Positions 7,534 to 16,972 of a stretch of DNA of 64,000 nucleotides are shown one piece after another. The notes under the pieces were generated by a model that did not search any database, was not told the DNA's origin, and worked only from the letters and a program-made list of their open reading frames with translations. The first letter of the stretch is position 1; every line of letters begins with the position of its first letter. The translations under genes and the position numbers were made by a program. Source of the DNA: Bin87 sp034423575 (GTDB taxonomy: Bacteria; Chloroflexota; Dehalococcoidia; Lucifugimonadales; UBA3495); contig DAOUIF010000002.1 in the NCBI GenBank assembly GCA_034423575.1, forward strand, positions 1 to 64,000. The letters are read 5' to 3'.

Positions 7534-7932
7534 CGCAACCGGGAGAAAATATGGAGTAAACCGGCATTGCGGTCGGGGCGGCCATCGTTGGCGAGGTTGA
7601 CCGTCCGCAGCGCCGGTGGCGTGCCGATTTACGAGGTGACCGGCTACAGGGTCGGAGATGTCGTCGGCGCGCCTCACCGGTGGGTGGTGCCCTGGTAAGG
7701 ATGCTCGGCGACCATTATGCCGATGATCGGCAAAATCGGTGACACGCAACGCGGCGCGCCGCCACCAGTTGGCGATAACACGGCGGTGTTTCGATCACCG
7801 GTGCGTTCCGGCTTCCGGGATGCGGGCCGGGTGTGACAGGCGCGGGGGGTTCGCGGGGGTCGGCTCATGTATAATGCGGCCACCGTCGCAGCCATCGCTG
7901 GCAGACGCCCCATTCGCGCACGGAGCTCCGCA
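7534..7932. other. Gene-free stretch upstream of polA
   Basis: About 400 bases with no credible coding frame on either strand. It carries the proposed polA promoter (TATAAT at 7870-7875). No clear terminator hairpin for the preceding binding-protein gene was found. Confidence 0.5.
7845..7875 (+). promoter_or_regulatory. Probable polA promoter
   Basis: A perfect -10 hexamer TATAAT lies at 7870-7875. The -35 region, about 17 bases upstream (7847-7852), is GC-rich and poor. The initiation site would be near 7882, leaving a leader of about 50 bases before the chosen polA start at 7933. The box overlaps an in-frame ATG at 7867, which argues against that ATG being the true start. Confidence 0.45.
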
Positions 7933-10728
7933 ATGTCCAGCGCCAACCAGATGTCCATGGAGATGACCTTCGCCTCCCGCGATGACAAGGCTCCGCTGCT
8001 GCTGCTGATTGATGGGCACGCGATGGTACACCGCTCGTTCCGTGCCATCAGCGCGAGCCGCAATCTCACGGTTTCCACCACCGGCGAGGATGTGACCGGT
8101 GTTTACGGGTTTGCCAGCGTTTTCATTCGGGCGCTGAACGAGTGGCAACCCAGTCACGTGGCCGTCGCCTTCGACACGCCCAGTCCGACCTTCCGGCACG
8201 AGCGCTTCCCCGAGTACAAAGCCCAGCGCCCACCGACGCCGCCGGAACTGCGCGGCCAGTTCGACCGGGTGAAAGAGCTGATGGCGACTTTCGCGGTGCC
8301 AATTTACGAGCTGCCCGGCTACGAGGCCGACGACCTCATCGGCACGCTGAGCCGCCAGGCTGAGGCCGCGCACGTGCCCACGGTGATCCTCACGGGCGAT
8401 CGGGATACCTTCCAGCTGATCTCGCCTATGATCCGCGTAGACCTGGCCAGCAGCGAGCGCGACCGCCGCATCGTGGACGAAGAAGAGCTGGCGGCGAGAT
8501 ACGGCGGCCTGACCGCGGAGCAGCAACCCGATTACAAGGCGTTGGTGGGTGACAAATCCGACAACATCCCCGGTGTGCAGGGAGTTGGCGACAAGACGGC
8601 TACCACGCTGTTGAGCAACTACGGCACGCTGGAGGGCATCTACGAACACCTGGAGGAGCTAACCCAGAAGCGGGTGCAGAACAACCTGGCGGCGAGCAGG
8701 GACGAGGCGTTTGAATATCGCTTTTTGACCACCATCAAGTGCGACGCCCCGACGGAACTGGACCTGGAAGCCTGCAAGTTAGGCAACTACGAGCGGGCCG
8801 AGGTGATTGCGCTGATGACCGCGCTGGAGTTCCACAGCATCGTGGGGCGGGTGCCGTCGCCGGACGCGCCGTGGGCTACCGCCACGGAAAGCGCGGACAG
8901 GGTCGCCGCCCCGGCTGGGGCTGATACGCAAGGGCCGGCGGACGGCGACTACCGGGTTGTCGACACCCGGGAACGCCTAGAGACGATGATCGCCGCGATC
9001 CAGGAGGCGGGGTCGTTTGCCTTTGACACCGAGGCCAGCGGTACCGACCCCATGACGGCGGAGCTGGCCGGCCTGAGTTTCGCCATCGATGGCGGCCTGG
9101 CCTGGTACGTGCCAGTTGGCCACGCCTCGGGGCAGCAACTGCCGCTGGAGGATGTGATGGCGGCGGTACGGCCGCTGTTCACCGCGGAGGGCCTGAAGCG
9201 GTCAGCGCACAATGCCAACTACGATCTGACTCTGCTGAGCAACTACGGTGTCGACCCATACCGGGTGGTGGACCACGACACCATGATCGCGGCCCATCTG
9301 CTGGGCAATAACCGCTTGGGGCTGAAGCCGCTGGCGCTTTCCATATTGGGTCGAGAGATGACCGAGATCACCGACCTGATCGGCAAGGGGGCGCGGCAGA
9401 GGACATTTAACGAGGTGGAGATCGCCGACGGAGCGCCCTACGCGGCCGCCGACGCAGACTGCACGCTGCGGTTGCGGCGGCACTTCGAGCCGCCGCTAGA
9501 CACCCAGGGGCTGGGCGGCCTGTTTGCCGACGTGGAAATGCCGCTGGTGCCGGTATTCGTCGAAATGCAACGGGCGGGGGTCCGGCTGGACGCCGGCATC
9601 CTGCACGAGATGTCGCGCGACCTGCATGAACAACTGGAGCAGATCCAGACGGAACTGTTCGAGTCAATTGGCCACAGCGTCAACATCAACTCGCCCAAGC
9701 AGCTGAGCGACCTGCTATTCGGCGAATTGGGTCTGCCCAAGTCGAGGCGCACGCGGTCCGGCTATTCCACGGACGCCAAGGCGCTGGAGGCGCTGAAGGG
9801 GCTGCATCCGGCGGTGGACAAGATCCTGGATTACCGGCAGGTCTCCAAGCTGAAGTCGACCTACATCGACGCGCTGCCGGAGATGGTGAACCCGGCAACA
9901 GGTCGGATCCACACTTCGTATCACCAGACCGGGTCGGCCACGGGCCGGGTCAGCAGCAGCGATCCGAACCTGCAGAACATACCGGTGCGCACCGAACTGG
10001 GCCGCCAGGTTCGCCGGGCCTTCGTGGCCGATTCCGGATGCCAACTGCTCTCCGCGGACTATTCGCAGATCGAGCTGCGGGTGCTGGCCCACATGTCCCA
10101 GGACCCGTCGCTGCTGGAGGCCTTCCGCAGGGGCGAGGACATTCACGCCGCCACGGCGAGCCAGATGTTCAATGTGCCGATTAACGACGTGGATGGGGAG
10201 CAACGCCGGATCGCGAAGGTGCTGAATTTCGGCGTGATCTACGGGTTGGGCCCGTACGGGATTTCGCAGCAGACGGGGTTCAGCCGAGAAGAAGGGCGAC
10301 AGTTCATCGACACATACCTTTCCCGGTACCCGGGCATCAACGGATACCTGGAATCGGTGAAAGAACGGACTCGGAGCGTGATGTACGCCGAGACGCTTTT
10401 GGGTCGGCGGCGCTATCTGCCGGACATCCAGTCCACCAACCACAACACCCGAGCGGCCGCCGAGCGCATGGCGATCAACATGCCGATCCAGGGCACTGCG
10501 GCCGACATCATGAAGATAGCCATGATCAACGTGCGCGCCCGCATGATCAACGAGCAGATGCGCTCCAACATGATCCTCCAGGTGCACGACGAGCTGGTGT
10601 TTGAAGTGCCGGACGACGAGATGGCGGTGATGACCGAACTGGTGATGGACGAGATGCCGGCCGCCATGGATCTGGACGTTACCCTCAAGGTGGACGTCAA
10701 GTCGGGCTACTCTTGGGGCGATTTCTAA
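7933..10728 (+). CDS. polA: DNA polymerase I
   Basis: A 931-aa DNA repair and Okazaki-processing polymerase with three domains. The 5'-nuclease occupies about residues 20-300 (LLLLIDGHAMVHRSF, ELPGYEADDLIGTL, VGDKSDNIPGVQGVGDKTA). The 3'-5' exonuclease (about 345-510) keeps its catalytic motifs (FDTEASG, NANYDLTL, YAAADADCTLRL), so proofreading is probably active, unlike in many family-A enzymes. The polymerase has motif A DYSQIELRVLAH, motif B RRIAKVLNFGVIYG and motif C QVHDELVFE. ATG 7933 follows GGAG by 7 bases; the upstream in-frame ATG at 7867 lies in a TATAAT box. It heads a plus-strand group with the CitE-like, folB and nitroreductase genes. Confidence 0.97.
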   Translation: MSSANQMSMEMTFASRDDKAPLLLLIDGHAMVHRSFRAISASRNLTVSTTGEDVTGVYGFASVFIRALNEWQPSHVAVAFDTPSPTFRHERFPEYKAQRPPTPPELRGQFDRVKELMATFAVPIYELPGYEADDLIGTLSRQAEAAHVPTVILTGDRDTFQLISPMIRVDLASSERDRRIVDEEELAARYGGLTAEQQPDYKALVGDKSDNIPGVQGVGDKTATTLLSNYGTLEGIYEHLEELTQKRVQNNLAASRDEAFEYRFLTTIKCDAPTELDLEACKLGNYERAEVIALMTALEFHSIVGRVPSPDAPWATATESADRVAAPAGADTQGPADGDYRVVDTRERLETMIAAIQEAGSFAFDTEASGTDPMTAELAGLSFAIDGGLAWYVPVGHASGQQLPLEDVMAAVRPLFTAEGLKRSAHNANYDLTLLSNYGVDPYRVVDHDTMIAAHLLGNNRLGLKPLALSILGREMTEITDLIGKGARQRTFNEVEIADGAPYAAADADCTLRLRRHFEPPLDTQGLGGLFADVEMPLVPVFVEMQRAGVRLDAGILHEMSRDLHEQLEQIQTELFESIGHSVNINSPKQLSDLLFGELGLPKSRRTRSGYSTDAKALEALKGLHPAVDKILDYRQVSKLKSTYIDALPEMVNPATGRIHTSYHQTGSATGRVSSSDPNLQNIPVRTELGRQVRRAFVADSGCQLLSADYSQIELRVLAHMSQDPSLLEAFRRGEDIHAATASQMFNVPINDVDGEQRRIAKVLNFGVIYGLGPYGISQQTGFSREEGRQFIDTYLSRYPGINGYLESVKERTRSVMYAETLLGRRRYLPDIQSTNHNTRAAAERMAINMPIQGTAADIMKIAMINVRARMINEQMRSNMILQVHDELVFEVPDDEMAVMTELVMDEMPAAMDLDVTLKVDVKSGYSWGDF

Positions 10729-10785
10729 TCCCATCCGCGCGTCGCTCTACTAACCGCGAACCAACCCCACAGCGAGGTTTTGGAC

Positions 10786-11664
10786 GTGCAGTTGCTCCGC
10801 AGCATCGTCTTTGTCCCCGGTAATCGCTCCAACATGCTGGAGCGGGCGCTGGGCTTCGGCGCCGACATCATCATGGTGGACCTGGAAGATTCGGTGCCGC
10901 CGGGGGAAAAGGCCGCGGCGTGCGAGCTGGCCACGGAATGGGTCCCACGCCTGGCGGAAGCCGGCAAGCAGGTTATGGTGAGGGTCAACGCGCTGGAAAC
11001 CGGATTAGCGGCCGGAGAACTGTCCGCAGTGGTCTCGCCCGAGCTGTCCGGGATAAGTATCGGCAAGGGAAACACTGGCTGGGACATGCAGCAGGTTGAC
11101 CAGTTGCTCGCCCCGTTAGAGGACAAGGCACGGATCGCAGCGGGCAGCATCAAGGTGATTCCATGGATCGAGACCGCGATGGCCATCGTTCACGTGTACG
11201 AGATGGCGCGTGCATCCCAGCGAATCGTGGGACTCGCGTTTGGAGGCGAGGACTACACCAATGACATGGGAGTGACCCGCAGCGATTTCGGTGAGGAGTG
11301 CTACTTTGCGCGTTCTTCGGTGGCTGTGGCGGCAAGGGCAGCCGGGGTGGCCGGGCTCGATGGTCCATTTGTCGGGTTCCGCGATCCGGAGGGACTGAGG
11401 ACCGATGCCGGCGCGGCGCGACGTATGGGGTATACGGGCAAGTTCGCGATCCATCCGGCCCAGATAGACATCATCAATGAGACGTTTTCGCCCGACCCTG
11501 ACGACGTGGCCTACGCGCGACGAGTGGTGGAAGCCTGGGATGAAGCGGAGGCGGCCGGAAGGGGTTCGCTGTCGATCGACGGTCGCATGGTGGACGTGCC
11601 GGTCGTGAAACGGGCTCAAAACTTGCTGGCCCAGGCAGAAGCCATCGAGGCACTGACCAATTGA
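10786..11664 (+). CDS. CitE-like / HpcH-HpaI family CoA ester lyase
   Basis: A 292-aa TIM-barrel enzyme of the citrate lyase beta / malyl-CoA lyase superfamily. Visible motifs are SIVFVPGNRSNMLERA, VDLEDSVPPGEK with the acidic Mg ligand, RVNALETG, IPWIETA, FGGEDYTNDMG and KFAIHPAQI. Such enzymes cleave or form 3-hydroxyacyl-CoA esters (citryl-, malyl-, citramalyl-CoA); the exact substrate is not evident. GTG 10786 has GCGAGG 8 bases upstream, a better spacing than TTG 10780, so the N-terminus is uncertain by two residues. It lies 57 bases after polA. Confidence 0.88.
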   Translation: MQLLRSIVFVPGNRSNMLERALGFGADIIMVDLEDSVPPGEKAAACELATEWVPRLAEAGKQVMVRVNALETGLAAGELSAVVSPELSGISIGKGNTGWDMQQVDQLLAPLEDKARIAAGSIKVIPWIETAMAIVHVYEMARASQRIVGLAFGGEDYTNDMGVTRSDFGEECYFARSSVAVAARAAGVAGLDGPFVGFRDPEGLRTDAGAARRMGYTGKFAIHPAQIDIINETFSPDPDDVAYARRVVEAWDEAEAAGRGSLSIDGRMVDVPVVKRAQNLLAQAEAIEALTN

Positions 11665-11719
11665 TTGCCCGCCTGCCAGTTGCGGATGGCCCGGGTTCTT
11701 CAACGTTTGAGTCCTCCTG

Positions 11720-12094
11720 ATGTCGGCAGACCGTATCATCCTGACCGGCCTCCAGTTCTACGGTTTCCACGGCGTCAACCCGGAAGAGCGAAGCCTCGGG
11801 CAGCAGTTCGTCGTGGACCTTGAGGCGGAGCTGGACCTGCGTGTGCCGTCCGAGACCGACCGCCTGGATAACACGGTGAGTTACACGCACTTGTACCGTG
11901 CGGTGAAAGCAGTCATGGAAGGCGACCCTCGGAACCTGCTGGAAGCCGCCGCCGGAGCGATTGCCAACCGCATTCTGGGACAACACCCGCAAATCGACGC
12001 GGTCCGCGTCCGAGTTCACAAGCCCCGCCCACCGATCAAGGGCTCGGTCATCGAGGCCGCGGCGGTGGAAATCTACCGGTCACGGTCCCCTTGA
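11720..12094 (+). CDS. folB: Dihydroneopterin aldolase
   Basis: A 124-aa enzyme of folate synthesis that cleaves 7,8-dihydroneopterin to 6-hydroxymethyl-dihydropterin and glycolaldehyde. Motifs: LTGLQFYGFHGVNPEER at the N-terminus, SYTHLYRAV in the middle and VRVHKPRPPIKG near the end, where the Lys is the family catalytic residue. Its length is typical of the homo-octameric enzyme. No other folate genes are adjacent. The stop is 34 bases before the nitroreductase gene. Confidence 0.95.
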   Translation: MSADRIILTGLQFYGFHGVNPEERSLGQQFVVDLEAELDLRVPSETDRLDNTVSYTHLYRAVKAVMEGDPRNLLEAAAGAIANRILGQHPQIDAVRVRVHKPRPPIKGSVIEAAAVEIYRSRSP

Positions 12095-12128
12095 GCGGCC
12101 CGAGCCGACCCCGACAGGAAAGCAAGAC

Positions 12129-13763
12129 ATGGCTACCAACCAGGCATCCGACGACGCCGGCGTGGCAGCATCGTTCAACGAGGCTACCAAGCTCCAGTAC
12201 ATCAACCTGAGCAACAAGCCGCCGCTGTACAAGACCTACCCCGAGCTGCGCGCAATCCCACTGCCCGACGTGGACGCGGGGTCCGGGCTCGAAACGTCCA
12301 CCCTGCAAGCCATTCGCGGCCCAAGCGAATTCCCCGGCGACGGAGGTCCACCGACGCTGCAGACCCTGGCCGAGCTGCTCTACCGCGCGGCGGCGGTGAT
12401 CCGGCGCAGAAGCTTGCGGGACGGCGAGGTGCACTACCGTGCAGCGGCGTCGGCTGGAGCACTGTATCCGACCGAGGTGTACGTGGTGTGCGGCGACCTG
12501 GACGGTTTGCGGGCTGGCGTATACCACTTCAACCCGCTGGATTTCACCCTGGCGCGTCTGCGAAACGGCGACCTGCGGCGGTGGGTGGCGGCAGCCGCCC
12601 AGGACCACGCCGCGTACCCGGCGACGCTGATATTCACCACGGTGTTCTGGAGGAGCGCGTGGAAGTACCGCGAGCGCGGCTATCGCTACTGCTACTGGGA
12701 CCTGGGCACCATCGCCGCCAACCTCACGGCGGCGGGGAACGCTGCTGGAATGCCCGTCGGCCTCAAATTCGGTTTCGTGGATCGCTCGCTTACCGGATAC
12801 ATCGGGATTGATGGGCTGGAGGAAGCGCCGTCGTTGCTGGCGACTATCGGCAGCCCTGACGGCGTGCTGAACCCCGGTTCCGGCGACGTTCCGGGCATGT
12901 TGCCCCAGGAGAGCAACGAACTCGCGGCGGGAGCCTTGGAGTATCCGCTGTCGCGCGAAATTCACCTGGCGTCGTGGCTGCAAACGGGCGCGGCCGTTGC
13001 AGCCTGGAACGATGGCGGCGGACAAAGCCGTGGCGGTGACAAGGACGAACTGGACGGCACCGGCGAGGGTTTCCGGCCGTTGCGTTCGGGTCCAGACGGG
13101 AGATTTGACGGGGAGTTGGACCTGGCGGCGCGGCCGGCGCAACCGTTGGGCGAGTGCATCCGTTCCCGCGGTTCGACGCGGCGGTTCGCCACCGAGCCGA
13201 TTTCGTGGGAGGACTTCCGCACCATCGTCGACGCGGCTGGGAATCCGATAAACACACCGCACCTGGCGGACGGGTTCTCGCCGTATCTGAGTGTTTACCT
13301 TATTGTGAATGCCGTGGCCGGGCTGGCCCCTGGAGCCTATTACTACAACCGTTTCTACAACGGTCTGCGGCTGCTCAAGGAAGGCGACTTCAGGGAAACA
13401 GCGGGTCATTTGGGTTTCGAACAGGCCCTGCCGGCAGACGCAGCGGCCGTGGCGTTCATCACCGCCGATCTGCCTTTGATCGAGCGCGAATTCGGGGCCC
13501 GGGGGTACCGGATGGCGCAGACGGTGGCCGGGATTATCGGCGGTCGGATCTATCTGGCCTCGCATGCGCTGGGGTTGGGGGCAACCGGTCTCACCTTTTT
13601 CGACGATGCCGTCGTCGAGTTTTTCGGCCCGCACTCCACGGGACAGGAGGCGGTGTTCGTGGTGCCCATGGGTATCCCGCACCAGGATAACCGAGTGCGC
13701 CCGTTCCGGTCCCGGCTGGCGGTCAGCCTGGATGCCCGGGCGAGGGGCGCCGGGCAGGCGTAG
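12129..13763 (+). CDS. Tandem SagB-type nitroreductase-family dehydrogenase
   Basis: A 544-aa protein with two nitroreductase-fold (SagB/ThcOx) domains. Domain 1 is about residues 60-250 (YRAAASAGALYPTEVYVV, YCYWDLGTIAANL). Domain 2 is about 335-530 (IRSRGSTRRFATEPISWEDF, YRMAQTVAGIIGGRIYLASH, LGATGLTFFDDAVVEFF). SagB relatives are FMN enzymes that oxidise azolines in peptide natural products, but no cyclodehydratase or precursor peptide is near. Stand-alone members of this type are widespread and uncharacterised. ATG 12129 follows GGAAAGCAAG. A linker at about 280-330 is low in complexity. It is the last gene of the polA group and is convergent with the TPR gene. Confidence 0.85.
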   Translation: MATNQASDDAGVAASFNEATKLQYINLSNKPPLYKTYPELRAIPLPDVDAGSGLETSTLQAIRGPSEFPGDGGPPTLQTLAELLYRAAAVIRRRSLRDGEVHYRAAASAGALYPTEVYVVCGDLDGLRAGVYHFNPLDFTLARLRNGDLRRWVAAAAQDHAAYPATLIFTTVFWRSAWKYRERGYRYCYWDLGTIAANLTAAGNAAGMPVGLKFGFVDRSLTGYIGIDGLEEAPSLLATIGSPDGVLNPGSGDVPGMLPQESNELAAGALEYPLSREIHLASWLQTGAAVAAWNDGGGQSRGGDKDELDGTGEGFRPLRSGPDGRFDGELDLAARPAQPLGECIRSRGSTRRFATEPISWEDFRTIVDAAGNPINTPHLADGFSPYLSVYLIVNAVAGLAPGAYYYNRFYNGLRLLKEGDFRETAGHLGFEQALPADAAAVAFITADLPLIEREFGARGYRMAQTVAGIIGGRIYLASHALGLGATGLTFFDDAVVEFFGPHSTGQEAVFVVPMGIPHQDNRVRPFRSRLAVSLDARARGAGQA

Positions 13764-13789
13764 CCGTCCTGGTACCGGCTACGGTGTGA

Positions 13790-14743
13790 TCAGTCCCAAT
13801 CTTCCTCGTCCCCGGACGGCGGGACCACTGGCGTCCATGCAGTCGTCTCGTCGTCGGTATCCAACGTAGGAACGTCGTCGTCGCTTCCGGAATCCACCGG
13901 GGTGTCGTCGGGCATCTCCATGACTGCGCTTTCGGTCGGGTCCAGGGTGTCGTCAGGATCGGTTGCGTCGTCCACCGGAGCAGGTTCAGGGTCCTCGTTC
14001 GGCGGCGGCATGAATCCGTCACGGTCCACCATCGGTTCAGGCCCGTGCGTCTGGCCTACCCGAGCCGGAAATGAGACCACATGGCGCAGCGCCGGCGCCT
14101 GACCGGTTTCGCGCAAAATGACTGACACGCCATCCGGCTCGATCCCGACCACGGCGGCCTCGTACCGGTTGCCGCCGGCTATCAGGCGGTTCACGCGGCG
14201 ACCCAGACGGCGCTGCAGCGTTCCCAGGTACTGGCCATCCAAGGTGTAGATGGTTATCCCCTCATTCTGCGACCGCAGCGCGACAGCGTCACCGGCGCTG
14301 ACCGGCGCGGTTTCCGGCGGTCCCGCCATGCGGCACAGCGTGGTGGTGCACGACCGGCCACTCTCGGAGATGAAAATGCCTGGAGATTGCCCGCCAATCC
14401 CGAATTGTGACCGGCCATTGCCGGGACGGCTTTGGAGCTGATCAAGGCGGGCCAGGTTCTTGCGCGCGATCACGTTGGACGGTGAACGCAACTGGAGCTG
14501 CTCCAGGGTCTTGCGGGCCTCGGCATACCGGCCAAGTTCCATCAGGGCCTTCGCCAACCGATTGGACGCTTCGCAATCAGACGGACAGATGTCCAGGATT
14601 TGGCAGTTCGCCCTGACGGCCTGTGGCCAGTCGCCGTTCAGGGCGAATCGGATGGCTTCTTTGCCCAACTGGATTTTGGCGCGGCTCACCGTTGAATCGG
14701 CGACCGACGCGCGACGTTGCAAGTATGACACGTTATTCACCAT
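13790..14743 (-). CDS. TPR protein with HIRAN-like domain and acidic tail
   Basis: A 317-aa protein in three parts. The N-terminal 110 residues have TPR-like helices (AIRFALNGDWPQAVRANCQI, ALMELGRYAEARKTLEQL). A central beta-rich region at about 150-225 (AVALRSQNEGITIYTLDGQY, LGTLQRRLGRRVNRLIAGG) resembles a HIRAN-type fold. The last 80 residues are extremely acidic and Pro/Thr-rich. There is no signal peptide. HIRAN-type domains bind DNA ends or ssDNA in other proteins; its role here is unknown. An AT-rich promoter-like region precedes it. Confidence 0.7.
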   Translation of the reverse strand: MVNNVSYLQRRASVADSTVSRAKIQLGKEAIRFALNGDWPQAVRANCQILDICPSDCEASNRLAKALMELGRYAEARKTLEQLQLRSPSNVIARKNLARLDQLQSRPGNGRSQFGIGGQSPGIFISESGRSCTTTLCRMAGPPETAPVSAGDAVALRSQNEGITIYTLDGQYLGTLQRRLGRRVNRLIAGGNRYEAAVVGIEPDGVSVILRETGQAPALRHVVSFPARVGQTHGPEPMVDRDGFMPPPNEDPEPAPVDDATDPDDTLDPTESAVMEMPDDTPVDSGSDDDVPTLDTDDETTAWTPVVPPSGDEEDWD

Positions 14744-14803
14744 TATTGACCTTCACCACCGATCCAATACACCACCAAACCACTAATGATGGCTCGATAT
14801 ACA

Positions 14804-14831
14804 ATTACACCCACCTACGGCGTATTTTCAA
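14804..14831 (-). promoter_or_regulatory. Probable promoter of the TPR/HIRAN-like gene
   Basis: On the minus strand TTGAAA (14831-14826) and TGTAAT (14809-14804) are 16 bases apart. They lie in a notably AT-rich segment of an otherwise GC-rich region, about 60 bases upstream of the start at 14743. Confidence 0.45.
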
Positions 14832-14910
14832 TCTATTGAGACTACCGATTTTGGTGAGTTATCGACGGGTGTGATCCACGTCTCCAACCAATTCATCGTG
14901 CGGCCAAGTC

Positions 14911-15636
14911 CTACCGATCGTAGCGGCCGGCTACCCACCGGTACCTAATGATGACGAGGTCTCGGAGGGTGCGCCATCCGTCGCGTATCGGGCGTACCTT
15001 GCTTTCCGAGCGGTAATGCCAATTAATACCAATCTCGGCCACCTTGAAACCGCGTTGCCGCGCCAGGAACAGAATTTCGGCGTCGAAGGCGAAGCCGTCC
15101 AGCGTCTGCAGTGCGAAGAGCGTTTTGGCGGCGTCGACGTGGAATACCTTGAACCCACATTGAGTGTCAGCGATGCCGGGCGTGGCCAGGATGCGGGTCA
15201 TGGCATTGAACACTCGGCCCATGAGCCAGCGGCGCCGGGGTTCGCCAATGCGTCGCGCTCCGGGCGCCTCCCGCGAGCCGATCACGATGTGCGATGGTTC
15301 ACCGGATTCCGGCAACAGGCGGTCCAGCAAATCGATGGGCATGGACAGGTCGGCGTCGCACAGGAAGCGGTACTGGCCGCCAGCGGCGAGCATGCCGTTC
15401 TTCACGGCCCATCCCTTTCCCCGGTGGGGCAGGCGAACCAGCTTGACGCGCTCGTCGTTTTCCGATGCGCCAGCGACGATAGCCGCCGTCGCGTCGTCGC
15501 TGCCGTCATCAGCTACTACGATTTCCCACGCGTACCTCTTCGTGTCGAGGAAGGAGCGAACGGCGTCAAGCGTCTCGGGGAGGCGGCGCTCCTCGTTGTA
15601 GGCCGGAATGACGACGGAAAGGTAGCAAGCGGACAT
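14911..15636 (-). CDS. Family 2 glycosyltransferase (dolichyl-phosphate glucosyltransferase-like)
   Basis: A 241-aa GT-A glycosyltransferase. The N-terminal LSVVIPAYNEERRLPETLDA, then VVADDGSDDATAAIV and CDADLSMPIDLLDRLL give the nucleotide-sugar and metal-binding elements. The C-terminal half (DTQCGFKVFHVDAAKTLF, FAFDAEILFLARQRGFKV) is typical of the polyprenyl/dolichyl-phosphate sugar transferase subgroup. It likely transfers a sugar from UDP- or GDP-sugar to a lipid phosphate at the membrane face; the donor is not known. No transmembrane span is visible. ATG 15636 is preceded in frame by GTG 15639. It follows lysC by about 20 bases on the same strand. Confidence 0.88.
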   Translation of the reverse strand: MSACYLSVVIPAYNEERRLPETLDAVRSFLDTKRYAWEIVVADDGSDDATAAIVAGASENDERVKLVRLPHRGKGWAVKNGMLAAGGQYRFLCDADLSMPIDLLDRLLPESGEPSHIVIGSREAPGARRIGEPRRRWLMGRVFNAMTRILATPGIADTQCGFKVFHVDAAKTLFALQTLDGFAFDAEILFLARQRGFKVAEIGINWHYRSESKVRPIRDGWRTLRDLVIIRYRWVAGRYDR

Positions 15637-15657
15637 CACCGCCCGGCCAGGGGACCT

Positions 15658-16887
15658 CTAATCGGACTTGTCCAGTTCAAAGCCCTGGTGCAGCAAGCGG
15701 ACGGCTTCCTGCGCCTGGTCACGATCGATGATGCACGAGATCCGGATTTCCGAGGTGGTGATCATGTCAATGTTGATGCCGCCATCGGCGAGGATGCGAA
15801 ACATCCTCGAGGCGTAACCCGGGGTGTTCTGCATTCCCGAGCCGACCACGCTCACCGATGCCAGCGTTGGATCGCTGATCACATGCCCGGCTCCAAGGGT
15901 CGATTCCACCGGCGCCATGACACGAAGCGCTCGAGCCAGATCATCCGTGGTGACGGTGAAGCTGATATCGGTAGTGGTGCGGTCAGCGCTGGTATTTTGG
16001 ACGATCGTGTCCACGTTGATCCCGGCGGCGGACAACGGCTCGAACAGCGCCGCCGCGACGCCCGGCTTATCGGCGACCCCGCAGACGGTCACTTTGGCGA
16101 CGTTGGTCTGATACGCGATGCCTGTAACCTTGATCCGGTCTTCCATCTGCCTTTCGTCCGATGCTTGATGTATGAGGGTTCCGGGAGCGTCGACGAAACT
16201 TGACGCCACGTAGATGGGGACATTATAGACTGCGCCCAGTTCGATTGACCGGGGGTGCATCTTGGCCCCGGAGGCGGCCAGTTCCAACATCTCTTCGTAG
16301 CCGACTTCGGACATTTTGGTCGCGTTGGCGACCACCCTCGGGTCGGCGGTGTAGATGCCCTCAACGTCCGTGTATATGTCGCAACGGTCGGCATCCAGCG
16401 CGGCCGCCAAGGCCACCGCGGTGGTATCGGAACCCCCGCGACCCAGAGTGGTGATGTCGTCGTCTGGCGTGAGGCCCTGGAAACCGGCCACGATGACCAT
16501 TCGGCCGTCATCCAACTCGCGGCGAACTCGCTCCGGGTCGACTTCGCTGATCCGAGCCCGCCCGTACGAGCTGTCGGTTCTGATGCCTGCCTGGGCTCCG
16601 CTCAGGCTGATGGCGTCGTAACCCAAATTCCGCAACGCCATGGACAGCAGCGTGATCGAGACCAACTCGCCGGTGGACAGGAGGAAATCGAGCTCCCGAG
16701 GATCCGGCTCGTTGGAAACCGTCCGTGCCAGATCAATCAACTCATCCGTCGTGTCGCCCATCGCCGAGACTACGGTGACGATCTGGTGGCCTTGCTCATG
16801 CACCGCGGCGATGCGTCGCGCGACGTTGACGATCTTCTCCGCGTCGGCGACGGAGCTCCCGCCATATTTGTGGACGTACAGCGACAT
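15658..16887 (-). CDS. lysC: Aspartate kinase
   Basis: A 409-aa enzyme making aspartyl-4-phosphate, the first step to Lys, Thr and Met. The catalytic domain starts with VHKYGGSSVADAEKI and contains TTLGRGGSDTTAVALAAAL and CDIYTDVEGIYTADPRVV. Two ACT domains follow from about residue 265 (KVTVCGVADKPGVAAALFE, VSVVGSGMQNTPGYASRMF), the usual site of lysine/threonine feedback. The length matches monofunctional class enzymes. ATG 16887 follows a GGGAG site. It precedes the glycosyltransferase and lies about 85 bases after thrB, consistent with a threonine-branch operon. Confidence 0.96.
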   Translation of the reverse strand: MSLYVHKYGGSSVADAEKIVNVARRIAAVHEQGHQIVTVVSAMGDTTDELIDLARTVSNEPDPRELDFLLSTGELVSITLLSMALRNLGYDAISLSGAQAGIRTDSSYGRARISEVDPERVRRELDDGRMVIVAGFQGLTPDDDITTLGRGGSDTTAVALAAALDADRCDIYTDVEGIYTADPRVVANATKMSEVGYEEMLELAASGAKMHPRSIELGAVYNVPIYVASSFVDAPGTLIHQASDERQMEDRIKVTGIAYQTNVAKVTVCGVADKPGVAAALFEPLSAAGINVDTIVQNTSADRTTTDISFTVTTDDLARALRVMAPVESTLGAGHVISDPTLASVSVVGSGMQNTPGYASRMFRILADGGINIDMITTSEIRISCIIDRDQAQEAVRLLHQGFELDKSD

Positions 16888-16972
16888 CAGGACTCCCGGG
16901 TAGCCGTATCAAACGGGAATCGAACCACGCAACAATCGGCGGCGGAAGGATATCTACGGTTTCCCTTGTGCA

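Noticed and set aside
7867..7935. Upstream ATG that would extend DNA polymerase I by 22 residues
   Set aside because: It lies in a perfect TATAAT box with no ribosome binding site; ATG 7933 has GGAG at good spacing.
12048..13682. Long open frame opposite the tandem nitroreductase
   Set aside because: High GC makes long antisense frames common; the translation is Arg/Gly/His-rich with no family motif, while the plus strand encodes a clear enzyme.
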